Shown here one piece after another: positions 55,307-64,000 of a stretch of 64,000 bases of DNA. The translations under genes were made by a program, and so were the position numbers. Location of the stretch: contig CANFOM010000010.1 of the NCBI GenBank assembly GCA_947448725.1, forward strand, positions 1 to 64,000. The letters are read 5' to 3'. How positions within the stretch are numbered: position 1 is the first letter of the stretch; each line of letters begins with the position of its first letter. The DNA is from Bacteroidota bacterium (GTDB lineage Bacteria > Bacteroidota > Bacteroidia > Chitinophagales > Chitinophagaceae). The notes under the pieces are model-generated. The model made no database searches, was not told where the DNA came from, and worked only from the letters and a program-made list of their open reading frames with translations.

Positions 55307-56101
55307 ATGGTGATAGCTTATAATTTTTTAGCCAGCTGGCAATTATTTCCAGAAAAAAGTGAATTTGAATATCAGATAGTTCCTAAATCGGGTAATTATA
55401 AAATTGAGAGCATTCAAAATGCTCATGCCCTTAGCTTTAGTCATAATTGGGTCAATATTGAAAACGAAGCCTTTTATGCGCAGTACAGTGTTATCCCTAA
55501 TGGTATAGCACAATCATTTGATAATCTTTTATTAGCCGACCATGTTATCGCAGAGGTAAATAACGCCTCCTGCTTAACCGTTCAATTTAATAAGGACGAT
55601 AAAGAAGTACTAAAAGTTGTACATGAGATATTAGCCAATGGATTTTTAAAAGTTACCCAGTTTGGATTTAAAGATAATGGAGACGCTTTTAAAAATATCG
55701 AGATATATCACAAGCAACTAAGTGTTTTACCTTATGCTTCTTCGGCAGGAAGTGTGGCTATTAGACCTACTAAAGAAGGGGTTATTAAACACAAGGCATT
55801 GTCTGCAATGGAGGATCAAACCAATATGCAGTTAAACCAAATTAAGGAACAAATTGAGTTATTAGCAAGACAAGCGCAGGAAATTAGAAAGCGCAAAGAA
55901 TTAAGCTTAATGATTTATGAAGCTAAAATAACTTTCAAGCCACAAATTGGACAAGTATATCATGTATATGAAAAAACAGACGGATCACATGTTTTATCAT
56001 TAGTAGCTCCTAGTGAATGGGGCGGCGGCTCCGGACCCTTTGCAGGCTTTATTGCTACGGTAAAATTATTGGCCGATCATACTTGGATAGAAGTTGCCTA
56101 G
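55307..56101 (+). CDS. DUF2452-family protein (264 aa)
   Basis: The last 120 residues are a DUF2452 domain (SVAIRPTKEGVIKHKALSAME, then IYEAKITFKPQIGQVYHVYEK and ..GPFAGFIATVKLLADHTW). The N-terminal 140 residues have no family I can name. No signal peptide or membrane segment is evident, so it is probably cytoplasmic. Function unknown. Confidence 0.75.
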   Translation: MVIAYNFLASWQLFPEKSEFEYQIVPKSGNYKIESIQNAHALSFSHNWVNIENEAFYAQYSVIPNGIAQSFDNLLLADHVIAEVNNASCLTVQFNKDDKEVLKVVHEILANGFLKVTQFGFKDNGDAFKNIEIYHKQLSVLPYASSAGSVAIRPTKEGVIKHKALSAMEDQTNMQLNQIKEQIELLARQAQEIRKRKELSLMIYEAKITFKPQIGQVYHVYEKTDGSHVLSLVAPSEWGGGSGPFAGFIATVKLLADHTWIEVA

Positions 56102-56173
56102 TATTAAAAGCTAGCTAAGCAAAGTAGAATCACAAAAATTATATTAGTGCGGTAATAGTAAATGCTATAAACG

Positions 56174-58012
56174 CTAATATCCATACTTTTCTAAAATAGC
56201 ATCTACCCTTTTTTCAACAGCAGCCTCTTTTACAACAGCAGGTGCATGATGCTTTTTAATGGTGGCATCAAAAATTAATGGCCCTTTACATCCCCAATGT
56301 TTATTGGAAATAAAACTATCTACCCCTTCTATATCTTTCGCTGGATTGGTTCTGGTAAAAGTGGCCCAAATAAAATTAGTAAACTCAGTAGCCATCCAAT
56401 GGGCATCTTCGGTTATGATAAGCATTGTAACACCATCGGTTTCTAAAAGAGAAGCACCTATTGCTTTTAATTTATCTTGAATGTCTTTAATTGAAACTGC
56501 ATTAGCATTTAAAGCAATCACCCCTGGCATAATTAATTGCGCATTGGCATTTAAATCATTAATCGCTAATGGAATGCTAGTTGCTAAGTTTCTACGCACC
56601 TCTCCATAAGCGGCTAATACTAATTTTGAACCACTATTTAAACCATCTCCAGAATAATCTAAAGTATCCATGGTAGTGTTGGTGTAAAAATGCAGGTCGG
56701 TCGAAAAATCCATTCTTGATAACATATACTGTAAAAAATCAGACACTTTATTAACATCTAATTTTAATTCTTTAGAAGTAGTTGAAGCCGCATTTTTATT
56801 TTTAGATGATTCTGCAGTAATCCAAACAAATTTGGCCAAACTTAATTGACCCGTTCCTAAAATATGATTGGCAATGGTTAAAATTTCGGCTGGTTTTTTA
56901 TTTTCCAAATACGGCGTATATCTTTCACTTCCAATAGCCAATAATAAAGGATGAACCCCAGCAGCATCTACTGCATGTACTTCTTTTAATCCCGGTATTT
57001 CATTGGACACGGCAGATCCTGTAATAGCATGTATTAATTGACCAAAGCTAGTATCTTCCTGTGGCGGCCTACCTACCACAGTGAATGCCCAAATTGCATT
57101 TTTACGCGCATACACTTTATGCACTTTCATTACTGGGAATGGATGTTGTAAACTATAATAGCCTAGATGATCTCCAAAAGGACCTTCCGGTTTATTTTCT
57201 CCAGGATACACTTCGCCTGTAATTACAAAATCAGCATCAGTGCTCACACAAAATCCATCTATATAAGTATAAGCAAAACGCTTTCCTGCCAACACTCCGG
57301 CAAAATTCATTTCACTCATCCCCTCGGGTAGCGGCATAACCGCAGCCACCGAATGTGCTGGTGGCCCACCAATAAAGCAACTAACTTTTAAAGGCAAGCC
57401 TTTATTGTTGGCTTTGGTTTGATGCACCCCAATACCACGATGCAATTGATAATGCAATCCAATTTCTTTATTTAAAATATAATCATTCCCGTTTAGTTGA
57501 ATACGGTACATGCCTAAATTAGAATTTCCTATCCCTGGCTTGTCTGCATCTTCGGTATATACCTGAGGCAGGGTAACAAAAGCACCTCCATCCATGGGCC
57601 AATGATGTATTAAGGGTAAATCACTAATATTTATCTCTTCAAACAAAACTGGTTTTGAAATAGGATTTTTATTAGGCAAAGCATTAATAGCTGCTGGTAA
57701 AGCCGCCATAGATTTCAAAGGATGTTGAAGCGCTGCTAATGGATTAATTTTTATATCAATCAATTGCTTTACTGCAGGAAGTGTATCTCTAAAAATAAAT
57801 TCACTACGTGCTAGCGTACCAAAAATATTGGAAGCAGCTCTAAATTTAGAACCCTTCACTTTTTCAAATAGAATAGCGGGTCCTTTTTGTTCAAAAATGC
57901 GCAAATGAATGGCTGCCATTTCTAAATAAGGGTCAACCTCTTCTTTAATACGCAAAAGCTGCCCGTTACGCTCTAAATCCAATAAACAAGCCTCTAAATT
58001 AGAATAAGCCAT
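56174..58012 (-). CDS. UbiD-family decarboxylase, probable menaquinone (futalosine) pathway enzyme (612 aa)
   Basis: A prenylated-FMN decarboxylase of the UbiD family. The conserved core FEKVKGSKFRAASNIFG, PEGPFGDHLGYYSLQHP and WAFTVVGRPPQEDTSFGQLIH is present. UbiD is usually near 490 residues; this longer form of about 610 residues is the type associated in Bacteroidota with menaquinone synthesis. mqnA at 42189-42932 supports that pathway assignment. A TATTTTTG promoter box lies 17 nt upstream of the ATG. Confidence 0.88.
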   Translation of the reverse strand: MAYSNLEACLLDLERNGQLLRIKEEVDPYLEMAAIHLRIFEQKGPAILFEKVKGSKFRAASNIFGTLARSEFIFRDTLPAVKQLIDIKINPLAALQHPLKSMAALPAAINALPNKNPISKPVLFEEINISDLPLIHHWPMDGGAFVTLPQVYTEDADKPGIGNSNLGMYRIQLNGNDYILNKEIGLHYQLHRGIGVHQTKANNKGLPLKVSCFIGGPPAHSVAAVMPLPEGMSEMNFAGVLAGKRFAYTYIDGFCVSTDADFVITGEVYPGENKPEGPFGDHLGYYSLQHPFPVMKVHKVYARKNAIWAFTVVGRPPQEDTSFGQLIHAITGSAVSNEIPGLKEVHAVDAAGVHPLLLAIGSERYTPYLENKKPAEILTIANHILGTGQLSLAKFVWITAESSKNKNAASTTSKELKLDVNKVSDFLQYMLSRMDFSTDLHFYTNTTMDTLDYSGDGLNSGSKLVLAAYGEVRRNLATSIPLAINDLNANAQLIMPGVIALNANAVSIKDIQDKLKAIGASLLETDGVTMLIITEDAHWMATEFTNFIWATFTRTNPAKDIEGVDSFISNKHWGCKGPLIFDATIKKHHAPAVVKEAAVEKRVDAILEKYGY

Positions 58013-58029
58013 TTCTGATATTTGAGATA

Positions 58030-58037
58030 CAAAAATA
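58030..58037 (-). promoter_or_regulatory. TAnnTTTG promoter box of the UbiD-family gene
   Basis: TATTTTTG on the minus strand, 17 nt before the ATG at 58012. It lies within the short divergent gap to pdxJ and so argues against a pdxJ start before 58052. Confidence 0.55.
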
Positions 58038-58051
58038 ACTTAAATTCGCCT

Positions 58052-58783
58052 ATGACTCGTTTAAGTGTAAACATAAATAAGATTGCTACTTTAAGAAATA
58101 GCCGAGGTGGCGATAACCCCAATTTAATTCAGGTAGCCAAGGATTGTGAGCGTTTTGGCGCTGAAGGGATAACCGTTCACCCCCGTCCCGATGAAAGGCA
58201 TATTCGCTACCAAGATGTTTACGATTTGAGTGCAATGGTGACCACAGAGTTCAACATAGAAGGCAACCCCAAGGAAGAAAAATTTGTACAATTAGTACTA
58301 GCCAATAAACCGAATCAAGTGACCCTAGTGCCTGATACTTTGGGACAGCTTACAAGTGATCATGGTTGGGATACCATTGCAGAACAAGCATATTTAAAAG
58401 ACATCATAGCTGTTTTTAAAAAAGCAGGTATTCGGGTTTCTATTTTCGTGGACCCCATTGAAAAAATGGTGGAAGCTGCTGCAACTACCGGAACTGATCG
58501 AATTGAACTCTATACCGAAATGTATGCCACCCAATTTGCAGCAGGCAAAAAAGAAATAGCCATCGCCCCCTATATTAAAGCTGCCAGTGTAGCCAAAAAA
58601 TTAGGTCTCGGCATTAATGCGGGCCATGATTTAGACAGAATTAATTTACCTTATTTGATTCATCAGATTCCTTTTATTGACGAAGTAAGTATTGGACACG
58701 CCTTAATAAGCGACGCCCTTTATTTGGGATTAGAAAACACCATTCAGTTATACAAAAGAGCATTGATCAATAATTCATTATAA
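58052..58783 (+). CDS. pdxJ: Pyridoxine 5'-phosphate synthase PdxJ
   Basis: Condenses 1-deoxyxylulose-5-phosphate with 3-amino-acetone phosphate in vitamin B6 synthesis. The start [20 protein letters not shown] is typical. The active-site region [14 protein letters not shown], the FNIEGNP block and NAGHDLD are all present. ATG 58052 is chosen over an in-frame codon at 58022, because the shorter form gives the usual length of about 243 residues and avoids the divergent promoter. Confidence 0.95.
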   Translation: MTRLSVNINKIATLRNSRGGDNPNLIQVAKDCERFGAEGITVHPRPDERHIRYQDVYDLSAMVTTEFNIEGNPKEEKFVQLVLANKPNQVTLVPDTLGQLTSDHGWDTIAEQAYLKDIIAVFKKAGIRVSIFVDPIEKMVEAAATTGTDRIELYTEMYATQFAAGKKEIAIAPYIKAASVAKKLGLGINAGHDLDRINLPYLIHQIPFIDEVSIGHALISDALYLGLENTIQLYKRALINNSL

Positions 58784-58844
58784 ATTCATTTACAAAACGG
58801 CATCTAAAATATTACCGGCTATTTAAATTATTAAAATAAGTTAC

Positions 58845-60188
58845 ATGAGATTAAAAAAAACAATCGCTTTTATTTTATTTACTTTATCCATACTTACAAT
58901 AAGTAATAGTAAAGCCCAAGAAAAATTTGGCCCAACCCCTTCTCCGCAACAATTGGCATGGCAGGAGAAAGAGTTTTATTTATTTATGCATTTTGGACCC
59001 AATACTTTTACGAATTTAGAATGGGGAAAAGGTAGTGAAGATCCTAATGTATTTAATCCTACACAAATAGACTGTAATCAATGGGCCCGTATTGCCAAGG
59101 CTTCGGGTGCCAAAGGCATTATCATTACAGCAAAACACCATGATGGCTTTTGTTTGTGGCCTAGTAAATTTAGTACGCATACTGTAAGAGAAAGTAAGTG
59201 GATGAATGGGAAAGGCGATGTTATTAAAATGTTATCGGAAGCTTGTAAAAAAGCAGGTATTGAAATGGGTGTATATATTTCACCATGGGACAGAAACCAT
59301 CCTCAATATGGAACACCTGCTTATAATGATATTTACATTCAAACCATGAAAGAATTATTGACAGGTTACGGCAAATTTTTTGAATTGTGGTGGGACGGGG
59401 CCAATGGCGAAGGCCAAAATGGGAAAAAACAAGTGTATGATTTCAAACGCTTCCAAGATTCTGCATTGTCCTATCAATCTCATTTAGTAATATTTAGTGA
59501 TATTGGACCCCATATCCGTTGGATTGGAAATGAAGATGGAATTATTAATGAAACCAATTGGAACTTATTAGATACCGCTGGATTTAAAAGAGGAGAAGGT
59601 GCTCCACCAACAGATACTTTAAACAGAGGTAATATTAATGGCAAAGCCTGGATTCCTGGTGAAGCAGATGTATCTATTCGAAAAGGTTGGTTTTACCATG
59701 AAGAAGAAGACAATACCGTTAAAACAGACAAGCAATTATTTAATTTATATTTAAAAAATGTAGGTAGAGGGGGAAATTTTTTATTGAATGTACCTCCTAA
59801 TCGTAAAGGTTTAATTTCATCTGTAGATTCTGCTGCATTGATGAATTTTAAAAAAATGCGTGACGCTGCTTTTAAAACCAATGTATTGAAAGATGCAGTA
59901 ATTAAAAAACATGGCAACGAAATGGAGATTTGCTTAACTCAAGCGGCTACCTTTAATACCCTACAATTGCAAGAACAAATTAAATTTGGACAAAGAGTCA
60001 TCAGCTTTGAAATTGAAGCAGGCGATAATGAAAATAGTTTAAAAAAGATTGCAGCCAGCACAACCATTGGACGAAAAAAAATAATTCAGTTTCCTACAGT
60101 GACAGCCAAATGCATTAAAGTAAAAATTACGGCAGCAAAGGCCAACCCAGTGATGGGCGCTATTGCAGGCTATTTAATAAAGGAATAA
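58845..60188 (+). CDS. Alpha-L-fucosidase, GH29 (447 aa)
   Basis: A secreted glycosidase that removes alpha-L-fucose. The signal peptide ends in SKAQ. The barrel has FYLFMHFGPNTFTNLEWG, TAKHHDGFCLWPSK and the nucleophile D184 in ELWWDGANG. The C-terminal beta-sandwich is shorter than in some relatives but present. Together with GH20 at 51522-53414 it suggests breakdown of fucosylated, aminosugar-rich glycans. The substrate is inferred from family. Confidence 0.92.
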   Translation: MRLKKTIAFILFTLSILTISNSKAQEKFGPTPSPQQLAWQEKEFYLFMHFGPNTFTNLEWGKGSEDPNVFNPTQIDCNQWARIAKASGAKGIIITAKHHDGFCLWPSKFSTHTVRESKWMNGKGDVIKMLSEACKKAGIEMGVYISPWDRNHPQYGTPAYNDIYIQTMKELLTGYGKFFELWWDGANGEGQNGKKQVYDFKRFQDSALSYQSHLVIFSDIGPHIRWIGNEDGIINETNWNLLDTAGFKRGEGAPPTDTLNRGNINGKAWIPGEADVSIRKGWFYHEEEDNTVKTDKQLFNLYLKNVGRGGNFLLNVPPNRKGLISSVDSAALMNFKKMRDAAFKTNVLKDAVIKKHGNEMEICLTQAATFNTLQLQEQIKFGQRVISFEIEAGDNENSLKKIAASTTIGRKKIIQFPTVTAKCIKVKITAAKANPVMGAIAGYLIKE

Positions 60189-60264
60189 GCAGCTGAACCA
60201 ACCAATAAAAGAAAAATATTATATAAAAATAGAAGTTTAATTTAACTTGCATCAAATTTCAATT

Positions 60265-60786
60265 ATGTCTACACCTGCATTAGTTGGTATTATCATGGGA
60301 AGCGACAGTGACTTAAACATCATGCAGGCTGCTGCAGATGCTTTAAAAACAATCAATATCCCTTTTGAATTAACGATTGTTTCGGCACACCGTACCCCTG
60401 ATCGTTTAGTAGACTATGCAAAAACTGCCCGTACTAGAGGCTTGAAAGTAATTATTGCTGGAGCCGGTGGCGCAGCTCATTTGCCTGGTATGGTTGCTTC
60501 ACTTACTAGCTTACCCGTTATTGGAGTTCCTATTAAATCGGCTAATTCGGCGGATGGATGGGATAGTATATTATCCATTTTGCAAATGCCAGGTGGCGTT
60601 CCTGTTGCTACTGTTGCCTTGAATGGCGCTAAAAATGCAGGCTTATTGGCTGCCCAAATAATTGGGAGTTCGGATGCTAAAATTGGTGCAGCGATGGACG
60701 CCTACAAATTAAATTTAGAATCGGAAGTGATGATTAAAGTAGAAAATATGAAAGCCACTTGGAACAACGAATTTGATAATAAATAA
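60265..60786 (+). CDS. purE: 5-(carboxyamino)imidazole ribonucleotide mutase PurE
   Basis: Moves the carboxyl group from N5-CAIR to CAIR in purine synthesis. [44 protein letters not shown] and [12 protein letters not shown] are the usual blocks. The ATG at 60265 gives 173 residues; a TTG six codons upstream is rejected because it adds an unconserved tail. Co-located purB is at 43002. Confidence 0.96.
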   Translation: MSTPALVGIIMGSDSDLNIMQAAADALKTINIPFELTIVSAHRTPDRLVDYAKTARTRGLKVIIAGAGGAAHLPGMVASLTSLPVIGVPIKSANSADGWDSILSILQMPGGVPVATVALNGAKNAGLLAAQIIGSSDAKIGAAMDAYKLNLESEVMIKVENMKATWNNEFDNK

Positions 60787-60821
60787 TCAATTCACGTTTA
60801 TTGGGATTAAGCTTGCTGCCG

Positions 60822-62450
60822 CTATGACTCAATAGCAATAATTGTAAAGCCCGATTGCATCTTTGTTGAATTTTCCATGATGGCTTCTACCCAAGCCCAA
60901 TTAAATACCCCTACCCATTCTGAAAAATTCTCTACCCTTTCTTGTAAACTATTATTGGGAAATAATTCGGCTTTAATATTATGAATTCTATTGATAGATG
61001 TATGTTGCTTTCTTTTTTCGGCACGAACCATTTTCTTTTCTAATAATGTTAGCTTTTTTTGCGCCTGTATAGACAAATTTAATGCATGATCCCCCAAGGA
61101 TGCATCAATCTTAATTACATCCTGCTGAATGGATTCGTATAATTTATTCAAGGACGCAATATGTTTGGTTAAGGCCAAATTTTCTTTGGCTTGTTTTTTA
61201 ACAAAAGCTATTTCTAAATCTAAAGTGGTTGTAAATAGTTCTTCCAATTCAAATTCAAGTGAATTCCATTGGCTGCACTGCTTCTCCTTTATAAATAAAA
61301 AGGAATTACGCAATTGCAATACTGGATAATGCACCCCTACTTCTTCAAAAACATTTTTTAGCTCCATCCAATAAGCCAGTTCGCCTCCACCACCAATAAA
61401 TACAACCCCTGGTAAAATAGTTTCCTGATACACCCCTCTTAAAATTACATTTGGGCTAAACCTTTCTGGATGGTCTTTTAGCTCTTTTAAAATTTCGGAC
61501 TGTGTGAAATTAATATTGGTATCAACTATATTATATACTTCCCCTTTTAATTCGATACGTGCGCGTAAATCATCCTTTAAATAAAATAAATTCAATTCAC
61601 GCCCTTCTGACTGCACATGATAATTGGCACTTAATTTTTTTAAAGTAGGCTGTATGGCTTTGTGGGAAAATTGACTCACCAACTCTTTTTCCATTACATT
61701 GGTAAATAAAGATTTTAGCGCTGCATCGTCTGGCTGCACTACTACCAATCCATATTTCCCAAAATAAGCATGTACTAAATGTAAAGTGGCTTCTATGATG
61801 GTACTCCCCTTTTGATAAGCTTCTTTTAAAGTTGCTAAAGCTTCTTTACCTGCTGGCTTTACCGCCCAGTAACCCTCTATATTTTGTAATAATTGTAATA
61901 ATCCATCGTCTACCTTCATTCTTCCAATAGCACCCGTTTGTTTGGTATTCCACTGATGCGTAACACCCCCTATAGTAAAGCTGCCTACTTCGGCAATATC
62001 GGCATCTTCAGATCCCATATAATATACTGGTACAAAATTATTTTCTGGGAATTGTTTTTTTAATTCGGCAGCCAATTGAATGGCTTGAATAATTTTATAA
62101 AAAAAATACAAGGGCCCCGTAAACAAATTAGGTTGATGCGCCGTAGTAATGGTATATGTATTTTCTTTTCCTAGTAATTGAATATTGGAGCGAACAGCAT
62201 CCAATACTTGCTTACTTATCCCTTTTGATTGAATAGCCAATTGATCATATTGTTGATTCAATACATCTACTAAAACTTTTCTATTGGTTGGAAATTTTTT
62301 TCTTTGCTCGATGGCTTTCTTTATCCCTGTAATATTGGGCGTATAAGCTACAAAATCCTGTGCAGTTCCTTTGGCTTCTATATAATCTTTCACCAACGTA
62401 GAAAATAGCCCGGTGGCACGATAAGGTATTGTTGTCGCTTTAAATTTCAT
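60822..62450 (-). CDS. bshC: Putative cysteine ligase BshC (bacillithiol synthesis)
   Basis: The last enzyme of bacillithiol synthesis, adding cysteine to glucosaminyl-malate, by family knowledge. The core TTAHQPNLFTGPLYFFYKIIQAIQLA and FVPVYYMGSEDADIAEV are typical. A central helical coiled region and a C-terminal half with GGGGELAYWMELKNVFEE are also present. The length of 542 residues is normal. Its start overlaps the stop of the dehydrogenase gene upstream by one base. Confidence 0.95.
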   Translation of the reverse strand: MKFKATTIPYRATGLFSTLVKDYIEAKGTAQDFVAYTPNITGIKKAIEQRKKFPTNRKVLVDVLNQQYDQLAIQSKGISKQVLDAVRSNIQLLGKENTYTITTAHQPNLFTGPLYFFYKIIQAIQLAAELKKQFPENNFVPVYYMGSEDADIAEVGSFTIGGVTHQWNTKQTGAIGRMKVDDGLLQLLQNIEGYWAVKPAGKEALATLKEAYQKGSTIIEATLHLVHAYFGKYGLVVVQPDDAALKSLFTNVMEKELVSQFSHKAIQPTLKKLSANYHVQSEGRELNLFYLKDDLRARIELKGEVYNIVDTNINFTQSEILKELKDHPERFSPNVILRGVYQETILPGVVFIGGGGELAYWMELKNVFEEVGVHYPVLQLRNSFLFIKEKQCSQWNSLEFELEELFTTTLDLEIAFVKKQAKENLALTKHIASLNKLYESIQQDVIKIDASLGDHALNLSIQAQKKLTLLEKKMVRAEKRKQHTSINRIHNIKAELFPNNSLQERVENFSEWVGVFNWAWVEAIMENSTKMQSGFTIIAIES

Positions 62451-63703
62451 TAGTGATTGAATCTTTCAGGATTGTAAAAACTAATGTCAATGCTGGTTGG
62501 TTTTTCATCAATAATTTCTGAAACTAATTTACCGGTACCTGCACCCAAACTTAATCCTACCATTGCATGCCCAGTAGCCACTACTAAATTGTTCCATTTT
62601 TTTGTTCTACCAAGATAAGGCAATCCATCGGCAGAACAAGGCCTATAACCATACCATACTTTATCTAAAGCAGGCACTGGAATATCAAAGGATGGATAAA
62701 AACTTTTAACTGCTTTAAGTATACCCACTACTCTATTTAATTTAGGTGCAGAATTGGTGGTAGTAATTTCCATGGTTCCACCAAAGCGCATTTTATTGCC
62801 TTCTATGGGTGTAAGCGCTACCCTGCCTTCCACCAATACCGAAGGGTAATTGGTTTGATAAGGGGTGTTTTCAATGGTCATAGAATAACCACGGCCTGGC
62901 ATCAACAATAAATCCATATCTAATTTCTTAGCCATCTCCCTACTCCAAGAACCAGTGGCTAGCACTACCGCATCTGCCTTGTATTTATTAGTATTAGTAA
63001 TGACCGCATTAATTTTACCATTACTCTTTTCAAAATCAACTACCGCTTCATTGGTTTTAAAAGTCACTCCTTTCGTTTTTAAATCTGCTATTAATTGTTG
63101 CATTAATTTATTTGGATACAAATGTCCATCACAAGCAAAATGAATAGCCCCAATTGCATTTATTTTATGATTGGGCTCCATAGCAAATAATTCTTCTTGA
63201 TTTAAAAGCCTAGTATCTGTTAAACCAATTTCATGTGCTTTATGCACTAAATGATGCGCGTGATCGCCTGCTTTTTGAGTTTGAAAAATCTCTAATAACC
63301 CTTTATGTTCGTAGGCAAATTTAAATTGAGGCAAGGATTCCCAATGTGCATACCATTGCTTAGACATTAATGAATAATCTCTTAATGGTATGGCTGCTTT
63401 ATTGACATTCTCTTCCGTAGCCATTTTCATAAACTTAAGACCCCATTTAATTAAACTCATATCCAACCTTGGTTTAACATAAAAAGGACTTTGCGAATTT
63501 AGCATCCACTTTAAACCCTGTTGAACAATTCCTGGCGTGGCCAATGGAACAAAATGACTAGGGCATATATAACCGCAATTACCATAGGAACAACTATCGG
63601 TCATATCTGTTTGATCAATGACAGTTACTTGATGACCTGATTCTTGTAAAAAATAGGCACTACTTAATCCAATAATACCTCCTCCAATAACAATTACTTC
63701 CAT
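62450..63703 (-). CDS. FAD-dependent D-amino-acid dehydrogenase, probable D-hydroxyproline dehydrogenase (417 aa)
   Basis: A DAO-family flavoprotein. The FAD-binding VIVIGGGIIGLSSAYFLQESG is at the N-terminus, and the C-terminal CSADGLPYLGRTK and VATGHAMVGLSLGAGTGKLV block is present. The close relatives are DadA-like. The adjacent gene encodes the C-terminus of a 4-hydroxyproline/proline epimerase, so oxidation of cis-4-hydroxy-D-proline is the likely reaction. It overlaps bshC by one base. Confidence 0.85.
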   Translation of the reverse strand: MEVIVIGGGIIGLSSAYFLQESGHQVTVIDQTDMTDSCSYGNCGYICPSHFVPLATPGIVQQGLKWMLNSQSPFYVKPRLDMSLIKWGLKFMKMATEENVNKAAIPLRDYSLMSKQWYAHWESLPQFKFAYEHKGLLEIFQTQKAGDHAHHLVHKAHEIGLTDTRLLNQEELFAMEPNHKINAIGAIHFACDGHLYPNKLMQQLIADLKTKGVTFKTNEAVVDFEKSNGKINAVITNTNKYKADAVVLATGSWSREMAKKLDMDLLLMPGRGYSMTIENTPYQTNYPSVLVEGRVALTPIEGNKMRFGGTMEITTTNSAPKLNRVVGILKAVKSFYPSFDIPVPALDKVWYGYRPCSADGLPYLGRTKKWNNLVVATGHAMVGLSLGAGTGKLVSEIIDEKPTSIDISFYNPERFNH

Positions 63704-63784
63704 AGCATTAATTAAAAAGCAAATTTCGTAAAAATTGTGCGCATAACCCCAATAAATTTGAAGGTTTATTTAAAAGAAAAACAA

Positions 63785-64000
63785 CTAAACTACTTGGAAA
63801 CCATTGGCATAGGGATCGTCCTTGGGATCGATAGATATTGTATTAAATCCTACTATCTTGGCCCAGCCTTCGATAGATGGGATAATAGCTGCTTGTTCAC
63901 CAATAGTGGTGGTAGCTTCTACCTTACCTATGAAAACAGACCCAATGATACTCTCATGTAAAAATGGCTCTCCAACGCTTAATTTACCTTTGGCATGCCA
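63785..64000 (-). CDS. 4-hydroxyproline 2-epimerase / proline racemase family, C-terminus (partial)
   Basis: The minus-strand frame from 64000 to a TAG at 63787-63785 encodes the last 71 residues of a proline-racemase-family protein. The characteristic VGEPFLHESIIGSVFIGKV is followed by TTIGEQAAIIPSIEGWAKIVGFNTI, ending YANGFQVV. The rest of the gene lies beyond the right edge. The gene points toward the dehydrogenase, so the two likely act in one hydroxyproline degradation pathway. A small plus-strand frame in the same place is its shadow. Confidence 0.88.
   Translation of the reverse strand, partial: WHAKGKLSVGEPFLHESIIGSVFIGKVEATTTIGEQAAIIPSIEGWAKIVGFNTISIDPKDDPYANGFQVV

Noticed and set aside
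63737..63961. Plus-strand 74-codon frame at the right edge
   Set aside because: The minus strand encodes a proline-racemase-family C-terminus with recognisable motifs.

Overview
The window is a chromosomal segment of a low-GC member of the Bacteroidota, most likely a Chitinophagaceae-like lineage. The evidence is type IX secretion (T9SS) signatures (a C-terminal sorting domain, GldL- and GldM-like proteins), repeated TAnnTTTG promoter boxes, BshC, a futalosine-pathway MqnA plus a large UbiD-like decarboxylase, a YfhO-family membrane protein and DUF2452. The genus is not determinable by eye.

Region 1 (1-19.5 kb, all minus strand) is the most unusual part. Reading 5' to 3', it has a GldL-like protein with a very long cytoplasmic tail, a GldM-like protein, a secreted beta-helix fused to a PorG/DUF6089-like barrel, and a lipoprotein. 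Next come an (AT)16 tract, a membrane-anchored AraC regulator and a stand-alone AraC-like protein. Last are a small T9SS-sorted protein and four consecutive secreted proteins built like phage tail fibres: a conserved head, beta-solenoid repeats, 13-residue stalk repeats and a C-terminal knob. The fourth is over 1,504 residues long and runs off the left edge; it has no stop codon in the window. The gldL-like gene and the adhesin operon share a two-block upstream element of about 86-88 bp. I infer a dedicated GldLM-type motor/export module for giant phage-fibre-like adhesins.

Region 2 (19.5-28.6 kb) holds mazG, an HNH endonuclease, tRNA-Gly, and a tRNA-Leu(UAA) interrupted in its anticodon loop by a 219-nt group I intron. 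It continues with rhamnosyltransferase-like and polyprenyl-type glycosyltransferases, rocD, small membrane/lipoproteins and tRNA-Cys.

Region 3 (28.6-42.2 kb) has nucleoside phosphorylase, dapF, Nudix and a YhhQ transporter. A surface-polysaccharide cluster follows (YfhO, GT2 and GT9 transferases, two SAM methyltransferases, a flippase). Several of its promoters sit only 4-7 nt from the start codon.

Region 4 (42.2-64 kb) is mostly housekeeping: mqnA, purB, a DnaQ-like exonuclease, valS, an acetyltransferase, an Lrp regulator, ahcY, a GH20 hexosaminidase, an Omp85-like protein, a UbiD decarboxylase, pdxJ, a GH29 fucosidase, purE, bshC, and a D-amino-acid dehydrogenase beside a truncated 4-hydroxyproline epimerase. 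One accessory spot at 48.2-48.9 kb has an ORF6N gene preceded by three consecutive palindromes. I saw no CRISPR array, insertion sequence, rRNA or prophage.
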